A stretch of 64,000 nt of DNA from Oscillospiraceae bacterium (GCA_015066595.1 SVNZ01000004.1:62001-126000), one strand, 5' to 3'; shown: positions 1 through 8,091, numbered from the stretch's first letter. Notes: generated from the letters alone by a model not told the origin. Numbers and translations are program-made.

Positions 1-1
1 A

Positions 2-1072
2 AAGACTGTTATCGTTCACACAGCTCCATCTATCCGTGCAACTCTTGGTGAGTGCTTTGATATGCCTATCGGCACAAATGTTACTGGCAAAATGGTTGCA
101 GCTCTCCGTCGTCTTGGCTTTGACAAAGTATTCGATACTAACTTCGCTGCTGACCTTACAATTATGGAAGAAGGCACAGAGTTCTTAGACAGAGTGAAGA
201 ACGGTGGCACACTCCCAATGATCACTTCATGTTCACCGGGTTGGATCAAGTTCTGCGAGCACTACTATCCAGAACTCATTCCTAACCTCTCAACATGTAA
301 ATCACCACAGCAGATGCAGGGTGCTATGATTAAATCATACTATGCTGAGAAGATGGGCATTGATCCTAAGGATATGGTAGTAGTTGCTATCATGCCTTGT
401 GTTGCTAAAAAGTTTGAAATCAAGCGTGACGACCAGGGTCACGATGGTATCGCTGATAATGATTTTGTTCTCTCAACAAGAGAGCTCGCTAAGATGATCA
501 AGACTGCCGGTATCCAGTTCACAGATTTACCTGACGAAGAGTTCGATCCTATCATGGGTATCGGTTCAGGTGCAGGTACTATCTTCGGCACTACAGGCGG
601 TGTTATGGAAGCTGCTCTTAGAACAGTTGCTGACATACTCACAGGCGAGGATCTTGAGCACATTGAGTACACAGACGTTCGTGGTATGGACGACATCAAG
701 GAAGCTACATATGACGTTGCCGGCATGCAGGTTAAGGTTGCTGTTACATCAGGCCTTTCTAACGCTGCTAAGCTCCTCGACAAGGTTAAAGCTGGCGAAG
801 CTGACTACCAGTTCATCGAGGTTATGTGCTGTCCTGGCGGTTGTATCAACGGTGGCGGTCAGCCTATCGTTGACGGTCATACAAGAAACTTCGTTGACGT
901 CAAGGGCCTTCGTGCTGCTGCTCTGTATGATGATGACAAAAATCTCACATACAGAAAGTCACACAAGAACCCTGAGATCACAGCTATCTACGAGGATTAC
1001 CTCGGCGAGCCTGGTTCGCACAAGGCTCACGAACTCTTACATACATCTTATGTAAAGAGACCAAAGTATTGA
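2..1072 (+). CDS. hydA: [FeFe] hydrogenase, C-terminal part (cut by window start)
   Basis: The frame is open from base 2, so the start lies outside the window; the ATG at 62 is internal. The visible part is the H-cluster domain, which makes or consumes H2 with reduced ferredoxin in fermentation. All three signature loops are present: TSCSPGW, MPCVAKK, and VMCCPGGCINGGG near the C-terminus, carrying the cysteines that hold the [4Fe-4S]-2Fe centre. The N-terminal accessory Fe-S domains, which would tell monomeric, NADH-linked and bifurcating types apart, are missing from view. The gene ends at a TGA and is followed by a strong terminator. Confidence 0.95.
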   Translation, partial: KTVIVHTAPSIRATLGECFDMPIGTNVTGKMVAALRRLGFDKVFDTNFAADLTIMEEGTEFLDRVKNGGTLPMITSCSPGWIKFCEHYYPELIPNLSTCKSPQQMQGAMIKSYYAEKMGIDPKDMVVVAIMPCVAKKFEIKRDDQGHDGIADNDFVLSTRELAKMIKTAGIQFTDLPDEEFDPIMGIGSGAGTIFGTTGGVMEAALRTVADILTGEDLEHIEYTDVRGMDDIKEATYDVAGMQVKVAVTSGLSNAAKLLDKVKAGEADYQFIEVMCCPGGCINGGGQPIVDGHTRNFVDVKGLRAAALYDDDKNLTYRKSHKNPEITAIYEDYLGEPGSHKAHELLHTSYVKRPKY

Positions 1073-1097
1073 TTGTAGCAAATCGAATATAAATTTA

Positions 1098-1126
1098 GGG
1101 CACCGAATAATCGGTGCCCTTTTGTT
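1098..1126 (+). terminator. Terminator of the hydrogenase gene
   Basis: A 9-bp GC-rich stem (GGGCACCGA/TCGGTGCCC) with loop ATAA is followed by TTTTGTT. It lies 25 bases after the hydrogenase stop and before a convergent gene. Confidence 0.9.
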
Positions 1127-1140
1127 ATGCATATAAAGTT

Positions 1141-2988
1141 TTACAGTTCTGGAATGAGCTCTGCAAGCAGGCGTTGAATCTGGGTTGCGTCCAAAATAGT
1201 GACTTTTCCGTCTTTGTATGTATCCGCACGAACAAGCTGTTCTCCTGTGAGAATTTCAATCTCTGCGAGATGACGCTGAATACATGTTGCATCAACAACT
1301 CTGACTTTTCCGTCAGAGTCAACATCGCCTAACATAACAAGTATAGGTATAATCTCTTGTTCAACAAGTACCTTGTCGCATACAGAACAATGTAAACCGT
1401 CTGTCAGCCCTTCTTTTTCATAAGTTGCCTCATAACCTTTGTCAACAACTTCTGTGTGTCCTGTAACAGGAAGCGTTTCTGTATATGTATCACCACACGT
1501 TGAACATGTGTATGTTTTTGTTCCATTTGCTATGCAGGATGGAGTATTAGTAATTTCAGAAACATAGCAGTGCCCTGATAAATATCCTTCTTTAGGCTCG
1601 TCTACAATTTCAAAATAAACTCTTTTCGTATCAGTTGTATCATAGTGATTGTAGAGTGTAAAATATGCAGAGTATTTACCAACACCTAACTTTGAAGCAG
1701 GGATTGTATAAGTATTGTTACAATCTTCACTAATAACTTTTTCTATATTATTCTTATCAATACCTATAGCTTGTCCATGAGCACAGATAGGAGATACTGT
1801 TATAGTTACTGTATCATTTAAATCATACCAACATTTATCCGATTTCACCTCTGTATATGATGGTTTTCCAACAATAGAAAAGGTGATCCATTTTGTATCA
1901 ACCTTATGCGAGCTATTGTAAACGGTAAAATAGGCTGAATATTCACCAACTCCAAGTCTCTTATCAGATGCAGATATCGTAAATGTTGAATCACAATCTT
2001 CAGAAATCACTTTCTCTGTTCCATTTTTAAATATGCTTATAGCTTGCCCTTTTGCACATATTGTATCTACATTAATTTTTACTGTATCATTTAAATCATA
2101 CCAATAATCTGAAGCATAAACATCTGTGTATCCAGTTTTATCAACAACAGGAAAACTTATGTGTTCAGAATCTACTTTTCCAATAGAGTTAACTGCAGTA
2201 ATCCATGCATTATATGTTCCTACACCCCATTTATTTGCATCAAAGCTATATTCATCTGTAACAGCAGAATCAACTATTCGGACATCATCTTTATATACCG
2301 ATAACCAACAGTATGATGCATTGTCAGCTCTAGGATATAAAACGACTGTATCCTCTAAATCATACCAATAATTTTTACTTGTCAAAGTAACATTTGTCGG
2401 AGGTTCTTGGGATGGATAATTTGGTCGTAAATACTTTACTATAACAGAGTTTGTTCCAGAATGCCCATATGTATGGCCGTTCCTATCTGTATAAGAGATT
2501 CTTGTTTTTGCAGTCACTTTATTATTTGAATTACCCTCAATAGAAGTCGAAGAACTTGTCATTATACCTACATGTACCCAAGGATATCCAGATTTAGGGC
2601 AATTATTCGCACCTGCAGTGCAAATATAGAAAACAATATCTCCCTTTTGTGGAGAAGTAACCTCTTTGCCGCCTGCATTTATTATATTATTATACAGTGT
2701 TCCACAATATCCATCACTAGGTATACAATCACTCAACCCAGCTAAGCTCGCACAGTCCCCAACAAAATTAGCACACCATGCTTCAGTATAACCCATTTCA
2801 GTTTGAGTTCTATTTTTTTGAGCTTGAGCTATAGCGACTATATCATCGATTGGATTACCTGTTAATGTATAGTTTTTATTAAAATACGATGTTCTGTCCT
2901 GTGTTGCACCTACACTTGTAATTGTCAAACAACTTAGACCACTAAAAACCATTACAATACTCAGCAACAAACTCAACGATTTTTTCAC
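1141..2988 (-). CDS. Secreted CHAP-domain protein with Ig-like repeats and C-terminal dockerin
   Basis: About 615 residues from a GTG start at 2988, chosen because GGAGG lies 7 bases upstream and a typical signal peptide (KKSLSLLLSIVMVF) follows; the frame stays open for 26 further codons upstream. Order: signal peptide; CHAP cysteine amidase/peptidase domain with Cys in WCANFVGDC and His in WVHVGIM; three Ig-like repeats of about 90 residues, each carrying a WYDL(E/N)DTV motif; a segment with two CxxC pairs (CSTCG, CSVCD); then a dockerin with two repeats built around DATxIQRxLAE. CHAP domains usually cut peptidoglycan or peptides. The dockerin implies attachment to a cohesin scaffold; no cohesin gene is in the window. 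Confidence 0.85.
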   Translation of the reverse strand: MKKSLSLLLSIVMVFSGLSCLTITSVGATQDRTSYFNKNYTLTGNPIDDIVAIAQAQKNRTQTEMGYTEAWCANFVGDCASLAGLSDCIPSDGYCGTLYNNIINAGGKEVTSPQKGDIVFYICTAGANNCPKSGYPWVHVGIMTSSSTSIEGNSNNKVTAKTRISYTDRNGHTYGHSGTNSVIVKYLRPNYPSQEPPTNVTLTSKNYWYDLEDTVVLYPRADNASYCWLSVYKDDVRIVDSAVTDEYSFDANKWGVGTYNAWITAVNSIGKVDSEHISFPVVDKTGYTDVYASDYWYDLNDTVKINVDTICAKGQAISIFKNGTEKVISEDCDSTFTISASDKRLGVGEYSAYFTVYNSSHKVDTKWITFSIVGKPSYTEVKSDKCWYDLNDTVTITVSPICAHGQAIGIDKNNIEKVISEDCNNTYTIPASKLGVGKYSAYFTLYNHYDTTDTKRVYFEIVDEPKEGYLSGHCYVSEITNTPSCIANGTKTYTCSTCGDTYTETLPVTGHTEVVDKGYEATYEKEGLTDGLHCSVCDKVLVEQEIIPILVMLGDVDSDGKVRVVDATCIQRHLAEIEILTGEQLVRADTYKDGKVTILDATQIQRLLAELIPEL

Positions 2989-3172
2989 AACAATTCCTCC
3001 TAAATAAAAAAATGCGCCAACCGAAGTCAGCGCACTAAAAACACACAGCTCCGATTGTTGCGACACAAGTTTTCAACCAATTCCAAGGAATGTGAAAACA
3101 GAGCATGCATTTTTAACTGAATAAAAATACAAACTTTGAGGTTTTCAAAAATAAATTTTGTTTCGCATATTT

Positions 3173-3201
3173 ATTTTAACACGAAGAATACGAAATTACA
3201 A
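3173..3201 (-). promoter_or_regulatory. Candidate promoter of the CHAP-dockerin gene
   Basis: On the minus strand TTGTAA (3196-3201) and TAAAAT (3173-3178) are separated by 17 bases. This gives a leader of about 180 nt before the GTG start, containing a short TGCGC/GCGCA inverted repeat at 3012-3034. Nothing else is seen between 3000 and 3240. Confidence 0.45.
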
Positions 3202-3250
3202 TATTATTCTTCACTATCCAAAGAATATATGTTATCATAAATTATGTTAA

Positions 3251-3299
3251 GCCTCCCTTGCCTAAAGGGAGGTGCCGAACAGTGTGAGGCGGAGGGATA
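3251..3299 (+). repeat. Left terminal palindromic repeat of the DUF559 element
   Basis: The outer hairpin is CCTCCCTT, a short loop, then AAGGGAGG (3252-3272). A GCC/GGC second arm pair follows, ending in GGCGGAGGGAT. The closing GGAGGG sits just upstream of the DUF559 ATG and acts as its ribosome-binding site. Confidence 0.7.
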
Positions 3300-3301
3300 C
3301 A

Positions 3302-3661
3302 ATGGAAAGAAAACATAATAGTAACCTTACTAATATCGCAAAGAATCTGCGCAAAAATACGACAAAAGAGAAACGACATTTATGGTATGATTTCTTACGT
3401 TCTTATCCTGTCAGGTTTTTAAGACAAAAAGTAATTGACAATTATGTTGTAGATTTCTACTATCACAAAGCAAGACTGATTATAGAGCTTGACGTCTCTC
3501 AACACTATGAAACTAAAGGTTTGATTAAAGACAGAATTCGTGCAGAAAATCTAGAGAACAGAAATCTATGTGTTATCAGAATCCCGAATAATGAAATCAA
3601 CAACAACTTCAACGGTGTTTGTGAGTATATCGATTATCTTGTGAAAGAAAAGATTTCTTAA
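3302..3661 (+). CDS. DUF559 family endonuclease-like protein
   Basis: 119 residues from the ATG at 3302, placed 3 bases after the GGAGGGAT end of the left repeat. The protein belongs to the DUF559 (Vsr/PD-(D/E)XK-like) family: a basic N-terminus with LWYDFLR and PVRFLRQKV, then DFYYHKARLIIELD, the likely metal-binding Asp and Glu/Asp. After ELD it has V where the second copy at 15285 has G (ELDV against ELDG), which may weaken the active site. The two proteins are clearly homologous over their whole length. Cellular function is unknown; a role in moving its own repeat-bounded element is inference. Confidence 0.8.
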   Translation: MERKHNSNLTNIAKNLRKNTTKEKRHLWYDFLRSYPVRFLRQKVIDNYVVDFYYHKARLIIELDVSQHYETKGLIKDRIRAENLENRNLCVIRIPNNEINNNFNGVCEYIDYLVKEKIS

Positions 3662-3665
3662 GTAT

Positions 3666-3714
3666 ATCCCCTCTCCACGCTAATGCGTGTATCTCCCCTT
3701 TAGGCAAGGGGAGC
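3666..3714 (-). repeat. Right terminal palindromic repeat of the DUF559 element
   Basis: The same repeat type as at 3251, inverted. It has an inner hairpin CACGC TAAT GCGTG and an outer hairpin CTCCCCTT...AAGGGGAG ending at 3713. The loop bases match the left copy (GCCTAAA when read outward to inward). Confidence 0.7.
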
Positions 3715-3753
3715 ATTATGTTACATAAACGTTTGATTTACAGGAGAAGTAAT

Positions 3754-4533
3754 ATGATTTTATGGATACTGCGGATAGTTGCTCTTGTATTCCTGCTGTG
3801 GTTTATTGCACCTATCTTCAAAGGGTATTTTAATATCGGCAACAAGATGGGCATTATCCTCTCTTTATGGGTGCTGCTGTTCTACACCAACACACCTGTG
3901 TTTGAATATGTCAAAAACTTGTGCTACTCCTACCCCATGCTCACAATACTGTGGAACATCGCAAAATGGCTCATCTATGCGTTTATCTTCTACGCTGTTG
4001 TTGTCACACTGGCTATGATTATCGCTTCTTTAGTTAAGCCAAAAAGTAATGCCACAGCTATCACACTCGGTATCAGAGCCGAAAAAGACGGTCCGTCCCC
4101 ACTGCTCAAAGGTAGAATAAACGCTACAAAAAAGCATCTGGATAAAAACAGCAAATATGTCGCTGTGCTGTCAGGTGGCAAAACAAAGCTCGACTATGAG
4201 CACGAGTCACACTGTATGTACAGAACGCTGACAGATATGGGCATAGACAAAGCTCGACTCTATATCGAGGACGAATCACTCAGCACTTACGAGAATGTAT
4301 TATTCTCTTACAGAATTATAGAAGACTTGCAAAAAGAGAAAAACCTTGCTATCATAACTGACCGTTTTCATCAGCTACGGGCAAGGTTTATCATAAAAAA
4401 GCTCGGTATAACAGCGCACGTCGGTGCGGTTAATTCTCGAACTTCTTTCCTCTATATTCCCACATACTATGTTCGTGAGTGGTTTGGTCTTGTTTTTGAA
4501 CTTTTATTTCGTTCTCAACCACATCGACAATAA
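3754..4533 (+). CDS. YdcF/SanA-like membrane protein (DUF218 family)
   Basis: About 259 residues from the ATG at 3754, chosen because AGGAGA lies 6 bases upstream. Three or four hydrophobic segments fill the first ~95 residues, followed by a cytosolic or extracellular DUF218 domain with VAVLSGGKT, EDESLSTYENVLFS and AIITDRFHQLRA, the usual family signatures. Related proteins (SanA, YdcF, ElyC) are linked to envelope polysaccharide metabolism, but the reaction is not known. It directly follows the DUF559 element, and its 3' end overlaps a small convergent frame on the minus strand. Confidence 0.8.
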   Translation: MILWILRIVALVFLLWFIAPIFKGYFNIGNKMGIILSLWVLLFYTNTPVFEYVKNLCYSYPMLTILWNIAKWLIYAFIFYAVVVTLAMIIASLVKPKSNATAITLGIRAEKDGPSPLLKGRINATKKHLDKNSKYVAVLSGGKTKLDYEHESHCMYRTLTDMGIDKARLYIEDESLSTYENVLFSYRIIEDLQKEKNLAIITDRFHQLRARFIIKKLGITAHVGAVNSRTSFLYIPTYYVREWFGLVFELLFRSQPHRQ

Positions 4534-4609
4534 CGCCTTTGTCGATTTTCTGGTCTTTTGCCGGCATCTCTTCCGGAAAAACGAATGGCTTTAAAATCTG
4601 ATCATCCAT
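4430..4609 (-). CDS. Small hypothetical protein, 59 residues
   Basis: Start at the ATG at 4609, behind a good AAGGAGTG site 6-7 bases upstream. It encodes an acidic soluble protein containing KPFVFPEEMPAKDQKID and ending GKKFEN. I do not recognise a family. It overlaps the 3' end of the convergent YdcF-like gene by 104 bases, which is unusual and lowers confidence, but the ribosome-binding site and the non-random composition favour a real gene. Confidence 0.5.
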   Translation of the reverse strand: MDDQILKPFVFPEEMPAKDQKIDKGVIVDVVENEIKVQKQDQTTHEHSMWEYRGKKFEN

Positions 4610-4678
4610 TTTTATCACTCCTTTTGCTAGTATTATGCACAGCAAAAAGGCGATTATTTTATAAAAAGAAGGTAAATT

Positions 4679-5155
4679 ATGTTTAGAGAAATGCGTAGAA
4701 ACAAACAACAAATAACTGAAAACGAGTGCAAGTCTATACTAAAAAATGAGTGGCGTGGAGTACTGTCGCTTCTTGGTGACAACGACTATCCGTACGGTGT
4801 GCCGATGAACTTTTTATACGATGAAGAAGAGCACAAAATCTACTTTCACGGTGCAAAAGCAGGCCACAAAATCGACGCTATAAAAAGCCACAACAAAGCG
4901 TGCTTCACCGTATATGACAAAGGTGTAAAAAGCGAAAACCACTGGTCGCTCAACATCACATCTGTCATCGTTTTTGGCAAAATCAGCATAGTACAAGATA
5001 GAAGAAAAGCTGAAGAAAAAGTACGCAAGCTAGCGCAAAAATACTTTCCTGACCTCGCTGAAATTGAAGGCGAAATGAACGCTCACTTCGCTCGTGCAGA
5101 GTGTCTTGAGCTCACCATAGAACACATGACAGGCAAAATAGTAAACGAATCTTAA
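4679..5155 (+). CDS. Pyridoxamine 5'-phosphate oxidase-like flavin-binding protein (NimA-like)
   Basis: 158 residues with the split-barrel fold signature of the pyridoxamine 5'-phosphate oxidase-like group: GVLSLLGDNDYPYGVPMNF near the start, then KIYFHGAKAGHKIDAIK and ACFTVYDKG. Members such as NimA bind FMN or haem and are often annotated as nitroimidazole resistance proteins. Clostridial genomes carry several copies whose substrates are unknown, so no substrate is assigned. It is a single gene followed by a terminator shared with the convergent dockerin gene. Confidence 0.85.
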   Translation: MFREMRRNKQQITENECKSILKNEWRGVLSLLGDNDYPYGVPMNFLYDEEEHKIYFHGAKAGHKIDAIKSHNKACFTVYDKGVKSENHWSLNITSVIVFGKISIVQDRRKAEEKVRKLAQKYFPDLAEIEGEMNAHFARAECLELTIEHMTGKIVNES

Positions 5156-5165
5156 AAAAAACGAC

Positions 5166-5207
5166 AAAAACCGCCACAGCAAAATGCTATGGCGGTTTGC
5201 CTTTTTA
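5166..5207. terminator. Bidirectional terminator between convergent genes
   Basis: The stem AAACCGCCA (5168-5176) / TGGCGGTTT (5190-5198) has T-rich sequence on the plus side and A-rich sequence before it, serving the minus-strand gene too. Confidence 0.8.
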
Positions 5208-5225
5208 TTCTGATTTAGAATTATA

Positions 5226-6716
5226 TCATTCAACTCTTACGATGTCTGTCACATTTGCAAGGTATTTTTTATCGACAGCTATCATAGACAGCGACCAGCG
5301 CATTATAGGTGGTGGCGGAGTAGTAGAAGCAGAAACAAAGACTTCTAATTGCGAATACAGCGTGTTGTCGGACTTTGCAATATCAGCGGTTCGTATATAT
5401 CCACCGTTACCATCCATAGATAAAAACGAAACAAGCAACCACTTGTTTTCAAAAAACTCGTCTTCAAAGACAGGAGCATCTTCGTTGAACAATGAGTAGT
5501 ATTGCTCCTTTGACTTGACAATTGCAAATGTATCTGCAAAACCCAACATATTATCTCTATATATGCGATGATAAAGTTGATCTTCGTTGTACAGCTCCTC
5601 AAAAGGCAAGGAAATCGCTTCCTGTGGTATCCACTGTTGCTTTTTTGGTATTGCAACAGTTACCATTTCATCGTTCACTACAGGCTCATCAAGTTCAGCA
5701 AGCTTACGCTGGATAGCAGTAGCGTCAATAATACTAAATTTATTGTCACGGTTAAAGTCAGCAACATAGAAATTCTTTAGTTCATCGAGCTCTGCAATAA
5801 TCCTCTGAATTTTTGTCGCATCTGTAATTGATATTACACCATCACCATCTGTATCGCCAATGATTTCTCCATACTTGCTTGTACAAAAAACTTCTCTTAG
5901 TCCATCGTACTCATCGAAATCAACAGCCAATATGTCGATAAATTCGTCTTTTTCTACATCATATACACAGTATGGAACTCTAAAAGGTGCATTTATATAT
6001 ATTGTACTATATACTATGTCTCCTACAATAAAATTATCAGGTGTAGGATTTTCTATCGGCTCAACCGCAATTTCGGTTGCTACGGAAATTAGAGCCCAAT
6101 CCTTAATGGTATTACCCTCATCAGAATAATGCCAATATATCTCTTCATAAAACTGTGGATCACCATATTTTTTAATAAAAAGATCTTTGCAACCATCAAC
6201 TACAGGTATTTCTGGTTCTATAGGTGGATCTAGTGGCTCTTCATACTCTGGTTCATAATAATAATCAATGGAACCTATCTCCTCCATCTGTGCCACTTCA
6301 TACACCTGTGTTTTAGTCAGAGTCACAATAAAAGACGGAGTAAGAGTACTTAGAAAAAGGATATTTTCCTGAGCAACACCGATTTTATCGAGCACTGCTT
6401 GATTTTCGGCTGTGTAAAATTCTGATATCAAGCGAGTACGTACTTTTTTGAAAGCATTGATTTCTTCAGTAGTATCGAGTTCCTCTCCTACTAAGCCTGT
6501 TTCAACAAGCGCCTGTTGCTCAATTGCTTTAATATCAATCTTGCTGTAAATCCAAATCCAAACACTGATGCTATCATCATCGCCGATAGCATCAAGTTGC
6601 TCTTGCAAGATTTCGTTAATCAGGTTAGAACTTTCTGCAAAAACAGTAGTACCACCCACAACAAAGAAAGACATAACTATCATAAATGTCAGTAAAATAC
6701 TAATAAATTTTTTCAT
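5226..6716 (-). CDS. Secreted protein with an internal dockerin and PrcB-like C-terminal domain
   Basis: 496 residues. Signal peptide (residues 1-27), then a region resembling a subtilisin-propeptide (I9-like) fold: SISVWIWIYSKIDIKAIEQ and TLTPSFIVTLTKTQVYEVA. A Pro/Glu linker and a second uncharacterised domain follow. A complete two-repeat dockerin (GDTDGDGVISITDATKIQR; FNRDNKFSIIDATAIQRK) lies near residues 295-350. About 140 residues follow it, ending in a domain with KWLLVSFLSMDGNGGYIRT that resembles the PrcB protease-complex C-terminal domain. Dockerins are normally terminal, so the internal position is odd. Both flanking domains hint at binding or inhibiting a protease, but that is inference. 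Confidence 0.75.
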   Translation of the reverse strand: MKKFISILLTFMIVMSFFVVGGTTVFAESSNLINEILQEQLDAIGDDDSISVWIWIYSKIDIKAIEQQALVETGLVGEELDTTEEINAFKKVRTRLISEFYTAENQAVLDKIGVAQENILFLSTLTPSFIVTLTKTQVYEVAQMEEIGSIDYYYEPEYEEPLDPPIEPEIPVVDGCKDLFIKKYGDPQFYEEIYWHYSDEGNTIKDWALISVATEIAVEPIENPTPDNFIVGDIVYSTIYINAPFRVPYCVYDVEKDEFIDILAVDFDEYDGLREVFCTSKYGEIIGDTDGDGVISITDATKIQRIIAELDELKNFYVADFNRDNKFSIIDATAIQRKLAELDEPVVNDEMVTVAIPKKQQWIPQEAISLPFEELYNEDQLYHRIYRDNMLGFADTFAIVKSKEQYYSLFNEDAPVFEDEFFENKWLLVSFLSMDGNGGYIRTADIAKSDNTLYSQLEVFVSASTTPPPPIMRWSLSMIAVDKKYLANVTDIVRVE

Positions 6717-6824
6717 AGTCTCGCCTCCTAAAATGTTTTTTGTATATTACACCTATTACAATTTTATTCTAACCCATACTAAGAATTTGTGTCTATTGAA
6801 AATAGTCACAAAATTAATATCTCT

Positions 6825-6890
6825 GTTTTGTGCAATAGCGATATATTTAATCACTCGAAAGATAACTAATATCATATCGCTATACAAAAC
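6825..6890. repeat. Imperfect inverted repeat in intergenic region
   Basis: GTTTTGTGCAATAGCGATAT (6825-6844) and ATATCGCTATACAAAAC (6874-6890) are reverse complements except for three extra bases, GCA, in the left arm. The spacer is 29 bases. A second smaller hairpin lies at 6786-6812. The pair sits between the rplL terminator and the dockerin gene at 5226. Confidence 0.55.
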
Positions 6891-6892
6891 AT

Positions 6893-6926
6893 AAAGAAAA
6901 AGAGCACACAGTTTCCTGTGTGCTCT
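6893..6926 (-). terminator. Terminator of the rplJ-rplL operon
   Basis: On the minus strand the stem AGAGCACACAG/CTGTGTGCTCT with a GAAA tetraloop is followed by TTTTTCTTT, 28 bases after the rplL stop. Confidence 0.92.
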
Positions 6927-6953
6927 TTGTGTTTTTTAAGAAGTCGAGTTAAA

Positions 6954-7331
6954 TTACTTAAGCTCGATTGTAGCGCCAGCCTCTTCAAGCTTAGCTTTGA
7001 GAGCCTCAGCGTCTTCCTTAGAAACAGCCTCTTTAACTGTCTTTGGAGCCTCGTCAACGAGAGCCTTAGCTTCCTTAAGACCGAGACCTGTAGCTTCTCT
7101 AACAGCCTTGATAACAGCGATCTTGTTGCCACCAGCAGATGCGAGTACAACGTCGAACTCTGACTTTTCTTCAGCAGCAGCGCCACCTTCAGCAGGAGCA
7201 GCAGCAACAGCAACAGCTGCAGCAGCAGATACACCAAACTCTTCCTCAACAGCGTGTACGAGATCAGAAAGCTCTAAAACTGTGAGGCCTTTTAATTCTT
7301 CAATAATAGCAGTAATCTTCTCAGATGCCAT
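6954..7331 (-). CDS. rplL: Ribosomal protein bL12 (L7/L12)
   Basis: 125 residues from the ATG at 7331, which follows GGAGGT by 7 bases; five upstream in-frame codons are rejected. It has the N-terminal dimerisation region that binds the L10 tail, an Ala/Gly hinge ([20 protein letters not shown]), and the conserved C-terminal factor-binding domain with [16 protein letters not shown]. The protein forms the ribosomal stalk that recruits elongation factors. It is co-transcribed with rplJ and ended by a strong terminator. Confidence 0.97.
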   Translation of the reverse strand: MASEKITAIIEELKGLTVLELSDLVHAVEEEFGVSAAAAVAVAAAPAEGGAAAEEKSEFDVVLASAGGNKIAVIKAVREATGLGLKEAKALVDEAPKTVKEAVSKEDAEALKAKLEEAGATIELK

Positions 7332-7399
7332 TTTAATTACCTCCAAAAATAAATAAATTAGTAGTTTTTAAATGTTAATAAGTAACCGAAGTTTTGCGC

Positions 7400-8050
7400 T
7401 TATTCAGCAGCAGGCTCTTCGGCAGCAGCCTCAGCAGCTGGAGCTTCCTCAACAGGAGCCTCCTCAGCTGGTGCAGCAGTCTCTGCAGGTGCAGTTTCTT
7501 CTGCAGGAGCAGCTTCCTCAGCAGGTGCAGCCTCTTCAGCAGGAGCACAAGCCTCTACGCCACCTTTGTCTACGATAGCCTGAATAGCACGAGCAAATGA
7601 TGCGATAGGAGCCTGGAAAGCACCGAGTACGTTAGCAAGAAGAACATCTCTTGTTGGGAGCTTAGCGAGCTTGTCGATAGTAGCCATATCTACAACTTCA
7701 CCGTCGAGATAACCACCCTTGAGCTCGAAAGTCTTGCTCTTCTTAGCAAAGTTAGAGAGAATTCTAGCAGCAGATGCATAGTCTTCGTCACTAGTAGCAA
7801 GAGCAGTAGTACCCTCTAATGTGCCCTGAAGACCTGTAAGGTTAGCCTCTTCGCAAGCACGAGAAAGAAGTGTGTTCTTTACTACAGAGTAGTTTACGCC
7901 AGCTTCTCTAAGCTCTTTACGAAGTGCAGTATCGTCAGCAACGTTGATACCCTTGTAGCTAACAAGAACACCAGTAACTGAGTTATTGAGTCTTTCTACG
8001 AGCTGAGCAACTATCGCTTTCTTCTCTTCTAAAACCTTTACACTTGGCAA
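7400..8050 (-). CDS. rplJ: Ribosomal protein uL10 with long Ala/Glu/Pro tail
   Basis: 216 residues. The first ~170 are an ordinary L10: VEKLNNSV-type N-terminus, YKGINVADDTALRKELREAGV and ARAIQAIVDKGG. After this comes a ~45-residue low-complexity tail of AEEAAP/AEETAP repeats not seen in typical L10 (about 165-175 residues). L10 anchors L12 dimers through its C-terminal helix, so the tail could extend the stalk base or only be a disordered appendage. It is preceded by an L10 leader and followed by rplL after 68 bases. Confidence 0.95.
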   Translation of the reverse strand: MPSVKVLEEKKAIVAQLVERLNNSVTGVLVSYKGINVADDTALRKELREAGVNYSVVKNTLLSRACEEANLTGLQGTLEGTTALATSDEDYASAARILSNFAKKSKTFELKGGYLDGEVVDMATIDKLAKLPTRDVLLANVLGAFQAPIASFARAIQAIVDKGGVEACAPAEEAAPAEEAAPAEETAPAETAAPAEEAPVEEAPAAEAAAEEPAAE

Positions 8051-8091
8051 TTTGTTTCACCTCCGTAAAATAATGATGTTTTACGCAGTTC

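Larger units (their letters stand above)
3250..3714 (+). mobile_element. Small DUF559-nuclease element with terminal inverted repeats and 9-bp flanking direct repeat
   Basis: A 465-bp unit consists of a ~50-bp left palindromic repeat, one DUF559 gene, and the same repeat type in inverted orientation at the right end. The nine bases ATTATGTTA occur immediately outside both ends (3241-3249 and 3715-3723), as expected for a target-site duplication. A second DUF559 gene with the same flanks is at 15292-15738. No transposase is present, so movement would depend on the DUF559 protein itself or on another enzyme. Confidence 0.65.

Noticed and set aside
2989..3066. Upstream ATG at 3066 for the CHAP-dockerin protein
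   Set aside because: No ribosome site precedes it and the added residues would disrupt the signal peptide; the GTG at 2988 has GGAGG.
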